This document shows, piece by piece, positions 8,770 through 17,698 of a DNA stretch of 64,000 bases (position 1 is the first letter of the stretch; each line of letters opens with the position of its first letter). Source of the DNA: SVKR01 sp963605115 (GTDB taxonomy: Bacteria; Bacillota; Clostridia; Oscillospirales; Oscillospiraceae); NCBI GenBank assembly GCA_963605115.1, contig CAVCTM010000003.1:1-64000 (forward strand), read 5' to 3'. A program made the position numbers and the translations under genes. A model generated the notes under the pieces. It worked only from the letters and a program-made list of their open reading frames with translations. It searched no databases and had not been told where the DNA came from.

Positions 8770-10068
8770 ATGAAAAAGCTACTGTGCCTGCTCCTCGCGC
8801 TCGTTATGGTGTTTTCCCTCGCAGCCTGCGGCGGAAAAACAGAGCCCCCCGATCCGACGAAGACTCCCGAACAGACTGCCGCTCCCGCCGGCGAGACCAC
8901 GCCCGCCCCGGATGAGAACGGCGGGGAGGAAGTGAAGCTGGAACCCTATAAGATCGCCGTCGCCTTTACCCAGATCAACGCGACCGCGCTCGCCCAGCAG
9001 GAGTATCTCAAGACTTACGTTGCCCCTGCCTTCAATGTGGAATTTATGTTCTCCGAGGCGGTGGACAGCGCGGAGGTCGCCATGACCTTCATCGAAAATG
9101 CCTATGCCGCCGGCTGTCAGGCGATCATGAATTTCCAGAACAGCTCCGTGGAGCAGATCAACGCCAAAGCCAACGAGCTCGGCATGTACATCATCAGCAA
9201 CGCGCCTCCCGCCGAGAACGACGACCTTCCCTATGTTGTCGGCAGCATGCGTATTCCCGTCAGCGGCGTCGCTGCGGCGTTCAAGGAAATGGTAAAGCAT
9301 TTCACGGCGGACGGCAATGCCCACAATGTCGTCATCATCTCCGCCGGCGCCGGTCTCGGCAATGCACAGCACTATGAGAGCACGGTTTCCATTCTCGAAG
9401 CGCTTCAGGAGGCTTACGGGCTGACCTACGCCGATGAGATCGAGAACCTCGCATCTTCCCGCGGCATGGTCGAGGTGGAGACCGGAACGGATATGAAGAT
9501 CCTGATCTATCCCGGTTATCCCAACGCCGATACCTATGTTTCCGGTCTCTCCGCCGAGCTCCAGACCGGCATTTATGATATCGTCCTCGGCTGCAATCAG
9601 GCTACCGCAAAATTCGCTGTCGCCATCGACGAGGTCGAGCGCGCCTACAACACGGATATCAAGGTCGGCTATGTCTCCTCCAGCGTTGACGAGGCGACGA
9701 TTGCTACCGTGAAAACGCTGGACGTCAACGGAAATCCGAGCGTCGATTCCGTGATCGTCAATCCGGGCAACGTTCTGGTCGGCGGCATGTTCGCTGTGCT
9801 CCACAACGCGCTGAGCGGCTATAAGGACGCCATGCGCACGGACGGCAAGGGAACCGTGTTCTACATCCCGCTCTGGCTCGCTCCCGATGCGGAGACCTAT
9901 CTGAAGCTGACCGAGCTCAACAGCGACGCGGACAAGCTCGAAATGAGCATGGAGGATATTCAGAGCATTCTCTGTGTCTACCACCCGGATGTCACGGCGC
10001 AGTCGCTTCAGGAGACGATCGAGACTCTGACGGCGGACAGTGTTCTTGCTGCGCGCGGAATGGAATAA
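8770..10068 (+). CDS. Periplasmic-type sugar-binding lipoprotein of the ABC importer
   Basis: 432 residues. It has a lipoprotein signal peptide with lipobox LAAC (Cys ~21), then a Pro/Thr/Glu-rich spacer (~25-60). A type I periplasmic binding domain of the ribose/galactose class follows (YKIAVAFTQINATALAQQ onward; VVIISAGAGLGNAQHY at the hinge). Anchored outside the membrane, it would deliver sugar to the two permeases. RBS CAGGAGG lies 9 nt before the ATG at 8770; in-frame codons upstream lie in the permease gene and were rejected. The hairpin after the gene may raise the level of this segment of the mRNA. Confidence 0.93.
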   Translation: MKKLLCLLLALVMVFSLAACGGKTEPPDPTKTPEQTAAPAGETTPAPDENGGEEVKLEPYKIAVAFTQINATALAQQEYLKTYVAPAFNVEFMFSEAVDSAEVAMTFIENAYAAGCQAIMNFQNSSVEQINAKANELGMYIISNAPPAENDDLPYVVGSMRIPVSGVAAAFKEMVKHFTADGNAHNVVIISAGAGLGNAQHYESTVSILEALQEAYGLTYADEIENLASSRGMVEVETGTDMKILIYPGYPNADTYVSGLSAELQTGIYDIVLGCNQATAKFAVAIDEVERAYNTDIKVGYVSSSVDEATIATVKTLDVNGNPSVDSVIVNPGNVLVGGMFAVLHNALSGYKDAMRTDGKGTVFYIPLWLAPDAETYLKLTELNSDADKLEMSMEDIQSILCVYHPDVTAQSLQETIETLTADSVLAARGME

Positions 10069-10091
10069 ACCGTCCTCACCCACCGAATGCA

Positions 10092-10123
10092 CCCGGTCCG
10101 CGCCGTTTTCGGCGCGGACCGGG
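10092..10123 (+). other. Intra-operon hairpin after the binding-protein gene
   Basis: A perfect 14-bp GC-rich stem (10092-10105 with 10110-10123) closes a TTTT loop. There is no following T tract, so it should not terminate strongly. Hairpins of this kind after a binding-protein gene typically protect the upstream mRNA from 3' exonucleases, which lets the binding protein be made in excess over the permease. Confidence 0.6.
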
Positions 10124-10151
10124 AAGCGAACCAAAGCCGGAGGTAAGAATA

Positions 10152-11174
10152 ATGCAGAAAAACAAGACCTCAAAACTGAAGAGCGTTCTGATCACGGCGG
10201 CATTTCCGGTCATCATGCTGATCCTGATGGATATCCTGTGCCTGATCGTGCAAGGGCGCCGCATTTTTGTGACGGTGCTGGACGTACAGAACTTTGTGCG
10301 CGCGACGAGCATCGCCGCCTGCACCGCCCTCGCGCTCTCGCTGAACCTCAGCAACGGCAGGTTTGACCTCTCGCTGGGCGCGCAGCGGCTTGCCGCGGCG
10401 ATCCTCGGCGGAAATCTGGCAATCCGGCTCGGTCTCGGCGGCCTCGGCGTTCTGGCATTTGCCATTGTGTTCGGGCTCGTTCTCGGCGGTGTGGTCGGAC
10501 TCATTTTTGTCATTTTCCGAACGCCCGCCATGGTCCTCGGCGTCGGCATGGCGCTCATTTATGAGTGCGTCGCCTTTGTCGGCTCCGGTTCCAAGGGGCT
10601 CCAGCTCTATGCTGCGCCCAATGTCCGCAATCTCTCCAACATGTATCTTTGCATCACGGTCCTTCTGCTGGTGCTTGCAGTGTTTCTTGTGCTCATCAAA
10701 TACACCCGCTTCGGCTATCACATGCGTGCCATCGGCGGCTCGCAGCGCATTGCCCACAACAGCGGCATCAACATCTTTCGCCATGCGGTCTGCTGCTACA
10801 CGCTGGCGGGCGGCGCGATCGGCTGCGCCGGCGTTTTTGAGGCAGCCTACAGCGGCTCTATGGACGCGGCGATGGGGATGACGAGCAATGCCGTCGTCAT
10901 GACGAACTGCTTTCCGATGTATCTCGGCAAATATTTGAGCCGGTGGACCAATGAGGCTGTCGGCATTCTGGTCGCGGCAATGACGATCAAGCTGTTCCAG
11001 ACCGGTCTATCCATTATGAAATATTCCATGACGGAGCAGCGGGTGTTCACGCTCGTGCTGTTCCTCGTGTTTCTGATCTTCCGTGCAAACGAGACCATTT
11101 TCCGCGACCGGCGGGCGCGGAAAGAGCGCATCGCGCTCGCCCGTGAGGTCCGCGAAAAGCGTGCGTCCGCCTGA
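10152..11174 (+). CDS. Sugar ABC transporter permease 2 (BPD_transp_2 family)
   Basis: 340-residue polytopic protein of the same family as the permease at 7767, with the LALSLNLSNGRFDLSLGAQRL segment replacing the usual N/D-rich loop and ~9 hydrophobic helices. The importer is therefore a heterodimer of permeases rather than the RbsC homodimer. The C terminus is basic and cytoplasmic. RBS GGAGG lies ~8 nt upstream. The sulfatase follows after 21 bp, so transporter and sulfatase are probably co-transcribed. Confidence 0.92.
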   Translation: MQKNKTSKLKSVLITAAFPVIMLILMDILCLIVQGRRIFVTVLDVQNFVRATSIAACTALALSLNLSNGRFDLSLGAQRLAAAILGGNLAIRLGLGGLGVLAFAIVFGLVLGGVVGLIFVIFRTPAMVLGVGMALIYECVAFVGSGSKGLQLYAAPNVRNLSNMYLCITVLLLVLAVFLVLIKYTRFGYHMRAIGGSQRIAHNSGINIFRHAVCCYTLAGGAIGCAGVFEAAYSGSMDAAMGMTSNAVVMTNCFPMYLGKYLSRWTNEAVGILVAAMTIKLFQTGLSIMKYSMTEQRVFTLVLFLVFLIFRANETIFRDRRARKERIALAREVREKRASA

Positions 11175-11195
11175 GAGGGGAAGAGGGAAAATAAG

Positions 11196-12674
11196 ATGGC
11201 AATAAAAAGACCCAATGTCGTTGTGATCATGACCGACCAGCAGCGCGCCGATCTGCGCGCGAGCGAGGGCTTTGCCTGCGACACGATGCCGTTTCTGGAC
11301 CGTCTTGGGCGGAGCGGAACGGACTTCGGAAACGCCCACACCTCCATGCCAGTTTGCTGCCCTGCGCGCGTCAGCATGTTCACCGGACGCTATCCGAGCG
11401 CGCACCATGTGAAGACCAATCATAATCTTCAGGACGCATTTTTTACCGAGGATATGCTGGATGTCTTTCGCGGTGCGGGCTATCGCACGGCGCTTTGCGG
11501 AAAAAACCACTCCCACCGCGCCTCGGCAGACTTCGACTATGCCTATGAACTGATGCATGCGGCGGGTCACCGCGTCGACCGCAGCGCGTCGGAGACGGAA
11601 CACGCCTTTGACGAGCATCTCGCCGCACTGCGGCAGGGGACGGAGATGAGTGCCTCGCCCTATCCCGTAGAATGCCAAGGTCCTTATCGCGCCGTCAGCA
11701 GGGCACTTGCATGGGCGGCTGAACCGTCCGAAAAGCCGTTTTTCCTTTGGCTGAGCTTCGCGGAGCCGCATAGCCCCTATCAGGTCCCGGAGCCCTACTT
11801 TTCCATGTTTGATAATGAACTCCCGCCGCCGGTCAGCTCGAAAGATGACCTTCCGCGCATGGGCTTTAAGTACCGCTGGCTGCGCGGTATGTGGGAGCAG
11901 GTCCTCCCGGATCTCGATGCGCAGCTCGTGCGTATGCGGAAAAACTACTGCGGTATGCTGCGCCTTATAGATGATCAGCTCGCCCGCTTCAGCGAGGGGC
12001 TGAAAAGCAGCGGTTTGCTGGACAACACGATCTTTGTCTATCTCTCCGACCATGGGGAATTCGCCGGGGAATACGGCCTGATGCGCAAAGGTCCCGGCGT
12101 CGGCGAGTTTTTGAGCAGGATCCCGTTGGTTTTTGCCGGACCGGGAATTCTGGCGCGCGGAAAGGTCAGAGGCGCAGCCTATGCTTCCATCACGGATGTG
12201 CTGCCCACGCTCTGCGAGCTGATCGGCGCACCCATCCCGCGCGGCGTACAGGGCAGAAGTCTCGCAAAGTTTCTGACGGACCCCGCGCAGGAGCAAACGC
12301 CGCGCGACAGCGCGTTTATCGAGCATGGCTTCGGCGGGGCTTATTATGACGAAAGCGATGCGCTCGATCCGCGCGCGGAGGGGGCTATCGGCAATCCCTA
12401 TTCGATTTTTGACTGCCTGAACAGCTGGACCCAGTGCGGTTTCGAGCGCGGCATCCAAAAGGGTGAGTGGAAGCTCACACTCGATATGGAGGGGTCGCTG
12501 CGGCTTTATCACCTTCCGACAGACCCGGCGGAGCTCCGGGATCGGAGCAAGGACCCAGACTGCGCCGCGGCGCGCGCCGAGCTGACGGAGCAGCTCGCAC
12601 TCTGGCTTATCCGGACCCAGGACCCGCTTCCGCTTCCGCGCCGCAGGTATGTTTACAAGGAGGAGAACATTTAA
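11196..12674 (+). CDS. Cys-type sulfatase, predicted cytoplasmic (1)
   Basis: Hydrolyses sulfate esters, probably on an imported sugar. 492 residues of the alkaline phosphatase/sulfatase superfamily. N-terminal metal ligands sit in MTDQQRAD (D14). The formylglycine motif CxPxR is C54-C55-P-A-R58, followed by MFTGR, and C-terminal metal ligands lie in LSDHGEFAGE. Because the residue to be converted is Cys, it needs the radical SAM activator encoded at 14181-15299. No signal peptide is present: the protein begins MAIKRPNVVVIMTDQ, the first strand of the fold. The enzyme should therefore act inside the cell. It lies 21 bp after the permease gene, with GAGGGAAAA upstream of the ATG. Confidence 0.93.
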   Translation: MAIKRPNVVVIMTDQQRADLRASEGFACDTMPFLDRLGRSGTDFGNAHTSMPVCCPARVSMFTGRYPSAHHVKTNHNLQDAFFTEDMLDVFRGAGYRTALCGKNHSHRASADFDYAYELMHAAGHRVDRSASETEHAFDEHLAALRQGTEMSASPYPVECQGPYRAVSRALAWAAEPSEKPFFLWLSFAEPHSPYQVPEPYFSMFDNELPPPVSSKDDLPRMGFKYRWLRGMWEQVLPDLDAQLVRMRKNYCGMLRLIDDQLARFSEGLKSSGLLDNTIFVYLSDHGEFAGEYGLMRKGPGVGEFLSRIPLVFAGPGILARGKVRGAAYASITDVLPTLCELIGAPIPRGVQGRSLAKFLTDPAQEQTPRDSAFIEHGFGGAYYDESDALDPRAEGAIGNPYSIFDCLNSWTQCGFERGIQKGEWKLTLDMEGSLRLYHLPTDPAELRDRSKDPDCAAARAELTEQLALWLIRTQDPLPLPRRRYVYKEENI

Positions 12675-12677
12675 TCT

Positions 12678-14108
12678 ATGAGCAGGATCATCTATAATCC
12701 CTATCTTCCGATGGACGAATGCGTTCCCGATGCCGAACCCCACGTTTTTGGCGGCAGGGTCTACGTCTACGGCTCCCATGACCGCATAGACGGGCATGAT
12801 TACTGCCTTGAGGACTATGTATGCTGGTCCGCGCCGGAGGACGATCCCTCGGACTGGCGGTATGAGGGCGTTATTTACCGGCGGACACAGGACCCGACAA
12901 ATCCGGCGGGCGACCGCTATATGCAGGCGCCGGACGTCACGCAGGGACCGGACGGGCGCTTTTATCTCTATTACGTTCTCTCGGTGCCGCTCTGGAGCGA
13001 GCTCCAGATCTGCGTCGCGGTCTGCGACGAACCTGCGGGGCAATATGAATATCTCGGCGTCGTTTCCCATCCGGACGGCAGGAAGCTGGACACGCCGCTG
13101 CCCTTTGACCCCGCCGTTCTGACGGATGACGACGGCAGGGTGTATCTCTATTTCGGCTTCGCTCCCCATTTTCCCATGCGCGATCAGCCGATCCCGGAGA
13201 CGCTGGGCGCTTACTGCGTGGAGCTGGAGCCGGATATGCTGACGCTGCGGGGCGAGTGCGTGAACATTCTGCCCGATTTTACCCACGCGGCAGGCACGGA
13301 GTATGAGGCGCACCCGTTTTTTGAGGCGGCGTCCATCCGGAAGATCGACGGGCACTATTATTTCGTCTACTGCTCGCGCGCGATGCATGAGCTCTGCTAT
13401 GCCGTCAGCGACCGCCCGGACCGGGGCTTCCGCTTCGGCGGCGTGATCATCTCCAACGCGGATATCGGGTATCAGGGGCGCAGCACAGCGCATGCGCGCA
13501 ATCAGGTCGCCAACATCCATGGCGGCATGGTGCGCTTCGGCGCGCAATGGTACATCTCCTACCATCGCCACACCCATGGCCGTCAGTTTTCCCGTCAGGG
13601 CTGCATGGAGCCGATCACGATCGCGCTGGACGGGTCGATCGCGCAGGTGGAGTGTACAAGCTTCGGACTGAGCGGCGGCTGCGCGCCGGCGCGCGGGACG
13701 GTCCCCGCATGGTGCGCCTGCAATCTTTACAAAGGGGACGGCGGCAGCTTCATTCCTTTCGGCGGAAACGGAGAGCGGACGGTCCGGGCGCCCTTTGTCA
13801 CGGCTGAGGATGGCGGTATTGTGACAAATATCACGGATACATCCGTCATCGGCTGGCGCTATCTGCTTTTTGACGGCAATGAGAGCCTGCTGATGCTTAC
13901 CGCCCGCGGCAGCTGCCGCGGAACGCTGAGGGTGTTTTTGGACGACAGCGACGGCGAGCCCGTCGGCAGTGTTTCTCTCGCGCTCGACGATCCGACGCGG
14001 TGGCACTGCATTCAGCTTCCGATCTATGCCATGCAGGGCAGGCATCCGCTGCGCCTTCGCTTTGATGGCGGTGGCAGCTGGGAGCTGCGCGAAGCCGCGA
14101 TCCGGTGA
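12678..14108 (+). CDS. GH43-type glycosidase, predicted cytoplasmic
   Basis: 476 residues. The five-bladed beta-propeller of clan GH-F occupies ~1-320: DAEPHVFGGRVYVYGSHDR near 18-35 with the putative base D18, APDVTQGPDG with D86 as pKa-modulating Asp, and an acid Glu in the FFEAASIRKIDGHYYFVY region near 215. A C-terminal CBM6-like beta-sandwich follows (~340-476). GH43 enzymes act mainly on arabinosides and xylosides, which agrees with the AraD-type and XylB-type genes nearby. There is no signal peptide, so small imported oligosaccharides are the likely substrate. The gene starts 3 nt after the sulfatase stop, implying coupling. The exact linkage cannot be read from the sequence. Confidence 0.85.
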   Translation: MSRIIYNPYLPMDECVPDAEPHVFGGRVYVYGSHDRIDGHDYCLEDYVCWSAPEDDPSDWRYEGVIYRRTQDPTNPAGDRYMQAPDVTQGPDGRFYLYYVLSVPLWSELQICVAVCDEPAGQYEYLGVVSHPDGRKLDTPLPFDPAVLTDDDGRVYLYFGFAPHFPMRDQPIPETLGAYCVELEPDMLTLRGECVNILPDFTHAAGTEYEAHPFFEAASIRKIDGHYYFVYCSRAMHELCYAVSDRPDRGFRFGGVIISNADIGYQGRSTAHARNQVANIHGGMVRFGAQWYISYHRHTHGRQFSRQGCMEPITIALDGSIAQVECTSFGLSGGCAPARGTVPAWCACNLYKGDGGSFIPFGGNGERTVRAPFVTAEDGGIVTNITDTSVIGWRYLLFDGNESLLMLTARGSCRGTLRVFLDDSDGEPVGSVSLALDDPTRWHCIQLPIYAMQGRHPLRLRFDGGGSWELREAAIR

Positions 14109-14120
14109 GCGCGGCAGAAT

Positions 14121-14178
14121 AAAAAACCCGCCGGCTGCCCCTTCGAGCTTGAGGGGGCAGCGGCGGGACTTGTTTGTT
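14121..14178. terminator. Bidirectional terminator between the GH43 and sulfatase-activator genes
   Basis: The stem of 14127-14141 with 14154-14167 has one bulged G. It is preceded by A6 and followed by a T-rich tract, so it can end transcription of both convergent genes. Confidence 0.85.
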
Positions 14179-14180
14179 TT

Positions 14181-15299
14181 TCAGCGGCGGCGCTCCGCGG
14201 CGGCGGCAAGCCGCTCAAGGCGCGGCATCGCATACTCAAAAAAGCTGCGGTAAGCGCTGCAAAGATAGTTCCGTCCGAGCGTGCCGTCCGGAGCCTCCCG
14301 GTCGCGGCGGCAACCGCCGCGGCAGATCGGGTACCATCTGCATGCGCGGCAATCCGCGCAGACGGCGCAGGAGGATTCGATAAAGCCAAGCTCAAGGCGG
14401 CGGCGCGCGAGGTCCTCAAAGCTGTCTGTCCGCAGATTGCCGAGACGCCAGCGGTCCAGCGCGTAAAAATCACATGGGTAGACGCTGCCGTCAGCCTCGA
14501 CAACGTGCTGCTCGGTGCAGCGTCCCAACATACCGCAGCTCTCCGGCGGCTCAAGCAGCAGCATGCCGACGAGATTTTCAAAATAACGGTTATGGACAGG
14601 CTCGCCGTGCGCAAGATCGTCGTACCAGCAGTCAAAGAGCTCCCTGAGAAATTTCGCGTACCGTCCCGGCGTCAGGGAGTAATCCTCGCCGCCGCGCGTC
14701 GTACCGAGCGGGTCGATGCAGGCAATATATTGCTGATGGTCCAGTCCATGCTCCCGGAAAAAACGGTAGACCTCGCGGGCGTGCTCCGCCGTCCGGCGGG
14801 TCACGACGGTGAGCGTGTTGAACTCCGCACCGGCGCTGCGCAGGAGGGCGATGCGCTCCATCACGGCGTCAAAGGTGCCGCGTCCGTCCGGACCTATGCG
14901 GTATCCGTCGTGGAGCTCGCGCGGACCGTCCAGCGAGATGCCGACGAGAAAGTGCTGCTCCGCGAGAAAACCAGCCCAAGCCTCATCCAGCAGGAGACCG
15001 TTTGTCTGGATCGCGAAGCTGAGCGGCAGAGCGCGCACATTGCAGCGCGAGGCAAGCGCGGCTGCATGCCGGAAAAAATCCAGCCCCGCGAGTGTCGGCT
15101 CTCCGCCCTGAAAAGCGATGGAGACGGGACCGTCGGCGTAAGCAAAGGTCTTACGTATCACGGTCTCCAGTGTTTCCGCTGTCATAAGACCGAAGGACGG
15201 CGTTTCGCGGCAGCGCATCTCGTCGGCATAAAAACAGTAGCGGCATCGGAGCTGGCAAAGACCGGAGGCGGGCTTGATCAAAAGCGAAACGGCAGGCAA
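14181..15299 (-). CDS. Anaerobic sulfatase-maturating enzyme (radical SAM/SPASM)
   Basis: Oxidises the active-site Cys of sulfatases to C-alpha-formylglycine. 372 residues. It begins in the anSME style (MPAVSLLIKPASGLC). The radical SAM cluster motif is C15-x3-C19-x2-C22, followed by FQGGEPTLAG. The C-terminal SPASM region carries the cysteines for two auxiliary clusters (CTEQHVVEADGSVYPC, CAVCADCRACRWYPICRGGC). The start is TTG at 15299, preceded by GGGGAGGG; it is supported by the family N terminus. It is encoded divergently from sulfatase 2 and convergently to sulfatase 1, and both sulfatases are Cys-type, so it should serve both. Confidence 0.95.
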   Translation of the reverse strand: MPAVSLLIKPASGLCQLRCRYCFYADEMRCRETPSFGLMTAETLETVIRKTFAYADGPVSIAFQGGEPTLAGLDFFRHAAALASRCNVRALPLSFAIQTNGLLLDEAWAGFLAEQHFLVGISLDGPRELHDGYRIGPDGRGTFDAVMERIALLRSAGAEFNTLTVVTRRTAEHAREVYRFFREHGLDHQQYIACIDPLGTTRGGEDYSLTPGRYAKFLRELFDCWYDDLAHGEPVHNRYFENLVGMLLLEPPESCGMLGRCTEQHVVEADGSVYPCDFYALDRWRLGNLRTDSFEDLARRRLELGFIESSCAVCADCRACRWYPICRGGCRRDREAPDGTLGRNYLCSAYRSFFEYAMPRLERLAAAAERRR

Positions 15300-15347
15300 G
15301 AGAGTCCCTCCCCATTCAAGGTTTTTCTGTGTCCATTATATTTCTTT

Positions 15348-15377
15348 CGCCGGAAAAAGCAAGAACGTTTTCCGGCG
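15348..15377. promoter_or_regulatory. Perfect 10-bp inverted repeat between divergent activator and sulfatase genes
   Basis: CGCCGGAAAA (15348-15357) and TTTTCCGGCG (15368-15377) are separated by 10 bp in the 98-bp divergent spacer. With 20-bp centre spacing (two helical turns) and a shared intergenic location it looks like an operator controlling both genes. A hairpin in the sulfatase leader is the alternative. Confidence 0.5.
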
Positions 15378-15397
15378 AGACAGAGAAGGAGAAAAAG

Positions 15398-16882
15398 ATG
15401 AAAGCGATCATGGTGATGTTCGATTCCCTGCGGCGCGGTCTTCTGCCCTGCTATGGTGCGGAGGGACCGGAGCTGCCGAACTTCCGCCGCCTTGCGGAGC
15501 GGACGGCTGTTTTTGACAATGCCTATGTCTGTTCGCTGCCCTGCATGCCGGCGCGTAAGGAGCTCCACACCGGAAGACCGAATCTGCTCCACCGTTCGTG
15601 GGGTCCCATCGAGCCGTTTGAGGACTCCATGCCCGAACTCCTGCGTCGTGCAGGGGTCTACACCCACCTCGTTACTGACCATTTTCACTATCTTCAGGAC
15701 GGCGGCGCGACCTACCATGAGCGGTATTCTTCGTGGGAGTGCTTCCGCGGGCAGGAAAACGACAAATGGGCTGTGCCCGCAATGCCGGAGGACGAAGAGA
15801 CGGAAGTACATGTTTTCGGAACGGCGCAGATGGCGCCGCCGTTCCGAAAAACGCGCTTTGCCGCCGCACGCCAGAACGACGCCAACCGCGCCCGCCGCGC
15901 GGGGGAGGATGATTACCCGCAGAACCGCACTTTTGAAGCCGGTCTTGATTTCATTGAGCGCAGTGCGGAGCGGGACAACTGGTTCCTCCAGATCGAGACC
16001 TTTGATCCCCACGAGCCCTTCGACGCGCCCCGGAGCTTTGACCCGGACAGCGGATCGGGTCCCGACTGGCCGCCTTATGCGCCCGTCCGGGAGCCGGCGG
16101 AGACGGTGGAGCGCGTGCGGGATAAATACGCTGCGATGCTGCGCTTCTGCGATCGGAATCTTGGACGCATCCTCGACGCGATGGACCGGCATGACCTCTG
16201 GAAGGACACCATGCTGATCGGCAACACGGACCATGGCTTTTTCCTCGGCGAACATGCTTGGTGGGGAAAAGGTCCAATGCCGGACTATCAGGAGCTCGTT
16301 CATGTCCCGCTCTTTCTCTGGGACCCGCGCTGCGGGGCGCGGGGCGTTCGGCGGAGCGCATTGGTCCAGACGATCGATCTTGCACCGACGCTTCTGGAGT
16401 TTTTCGGTCAGCCGATCCCGCCGGATATGACGGGAAGGACGCTTGCAGCCGCCGTATCCGGCGATGCGCCGCTGCGCGAATATGCGCTGATGGGCTATTT
16501 CGGCTGCCCGCTCACGATCACGGACGGACGGTATCTGCTCATGCGGGCGGTAACGGATCCTGCACTGCCGGTTTATGAATACACACTGATGCCGACACAT
16601 ATGAACGCGCTGTTTTCCGTGGACGTGCTTCGTCGTGCGCAGCTCGCAGCGCCGTTCTCCTTTACGAAGGGCTGCCCTCTGCTGCGCATCCCTGCGGAGC
16701 GGATCTATCACGAGCGGAAGCTTACCGGGGACCTGCTCTTCGATCTGGCGTGCGATCCGGAACAGCGGGAGCCGCTCGACCTGCCTGACGTCCGGGACCG
16801 CCTGCTTGCTGCCATGAAGGTGGAGTTTGACAGGCTCGATGCGCCGCCGGAGCAATATGCGCGCTACGGTCTGCACCTTTGA
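15398..16882 (+). CDS. Cys-type sulfatase, predicted cytoplasmic (2)
   Basis: 494-residue sulfatase-superfamily enzyme. N-terminal metal ligand Asp lies in MVMFDSLRR; the formylglycine motif is C49-M-P-A-R53 followed by HTGR; C-terminal metal ligands lie in NTDHGFFLGEH. It shares little with sulfatase 1 beyond these motifs, so a second sulfate position or sugar is likely. It also has no signal peptide. The ATG at 15398 with AGAAGGAG upstream was chosen over an in-frame start at 15329 in the divergent spacer. Its stop is 8 bp before the exporter gene. Confidence 0.93.
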   Translation: MKAIMVMFDSLRRGLLPCYGAEGPELPNFRRLAERTAVFDNAYVCSLPCMPARKELHTGRPNLLHRSWGPIEPFEDSMPELLRRAGVYTHLVTDHFHYLQDGGATYHERYSSWECFRGQENDKWAVPAMPEDEETEVHVFGTAQMAPPFRKTRFAAARQNDANRARRAGEDDYPQNRTFEAGLDFIERSAERDNWFLQIETFDPHEPFDAPRSFDPDSGSGPDWPPYAPVREPAETVERVRDKYAAMLRFCDRNLGRILDAMDRHDLWKDTMLIGNTDHGFFLGEHAWWGKGPMPDYQELVHVPLFLWDPRCGARGVRRSALVQTIDLAPTLLEFFGQPIPPDMTGRTLAAAVSGDAPLREYALMGYFGCPLTITDGRYLLMRAVTDPALPVYEYTLMPTHMNALFSVDVLRRAQLAAPFSFTKGCPLLRIPAERIYHERKLTGDLLFDLACDPEQREPLDLPDVRDRLLAAMKVEFDRLDAPPEQYARYGLHL

Positions 16883-16890
16883 GGCAAAAA

Positions 16891-17682
16891 ATGGAATCAC
16901 TGATTTTCTTTGCTGTAAGTCTTTTCGCAAGTCTGATCGGTGCGCTCTGCGGAATTGGCGGCGGCGTCATCATCAAGCCTGTGCTCGACCTGCTCGCGCT
17001 GGAGAGCGCCGCCGCGATCAGCTTTCTTTCGGGCTGTACGGTGCTTGCGATGAGCTGTTATTCCGTGCTCCACGCGTTCTTCACCGGAAGCGGGAGCGTG
17101 GATACAAGGCGCGGAACGCCGCTGGCGCTTGGCGCGGCGCTGGGCGGTCTGGCAGGAAACCGCCTGTTCGCGGCGGTGCAGGCGCTTGCCGCCGGACCGG
17201 AAACGGTCGGTGCGGTCCAGTCGCTCTGCCTTGCTGCCGTGACTGCGGGCGCGCTTGTGTGTACGCTCCTGCGCTGCCGTGTCAGGCTGCGCTGCGGCAT
17301 CACCTGGGCACTCTGTGCGGCGGTCGGTCTCTTCCTCGGTATGATATCGAGCTTTCTGGGCATCGGCGGCGGTCCGATCAATTTGGCGGTGCTGTATCTG
17401 CTGTTCGGCATGAACGCCAAGGCTGCGGTGGCGAACAGCCTCTACATTATCCTGTTCGGGCAGGCGGCAAATCTTGCCGCATCGCTGCTGACCGGGAGCG
17501 TTCCACCCTTTCGCTGGGAAACGCTCTGCCTGATGGCTGCCGGAGGCATCGGCGGCGGTGTGATCGGACGCATGCTGGACCGCCGGCTGAGCGGGCGCAG
17601 CATCGAGGTGCTCTATCTTGTCTTGATGGTCGTGCTGATCGCGGTCAGTATCTGGAATTTTCTGCGCAGTGTGTTGTTTTGA
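16891..17682 (+). CDS. TauE/SafE-family anion exporter
   Basis: 263-residue membrane protein with ~8 hydrophobic helices and the internally duplicated family signature: LCGIGGGVIIKPVLDL near 25-40 and SSFLGIGGGPINLAVLYL near 157-175. Family members export sulfite, sulfoacetate or other sulfur anions, though many are uncharacterised. Sitting directly after a cytoplasmic sulfatase gene, it is a good candidate for exporting the sulfate (or sulfite) released inside the cell. The ATG at 16891 follows TGAGG, which overlaps the sulfatase stop; an in-frame TTG at 16879 lies within the upstream gene and is less likely. Confidence 0.88.
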   Translation: MESLIFFAVSLFASLIGALCGIGGGVIIKPVLDLLALESAAAISFLSGCTVLAMSCYSVLHAFFTGSGSVDTRRGTPLALGAALGGLAGNRLFAAVQALAAGPETVGAVQSLCLAAVTAGALVCTLLRCRVRLRCGITWALCAAVGLFLGMISSFLGIGGGPINLAVLYLLFGMNAKAAVANSLYIILFGQAANLAASLLTGSVPPFRWETLCLMAAGGIGGGVIGRMLDRRLSGRSIEVLYLVLMVVLIAVSIWNFLRSVLF

Positions 17683-17698
17683 GAGGAGCGTTCTGATT

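Noticed and set aside
4524..8900. A 1,458-codon open frame on the minus strand
   Set aside because: It is a shadow of the regulator, binding protein, ATPase and permease genes; high GC keeps antisense frames open and its composition is His/Arg/Asp-rich without any domain.
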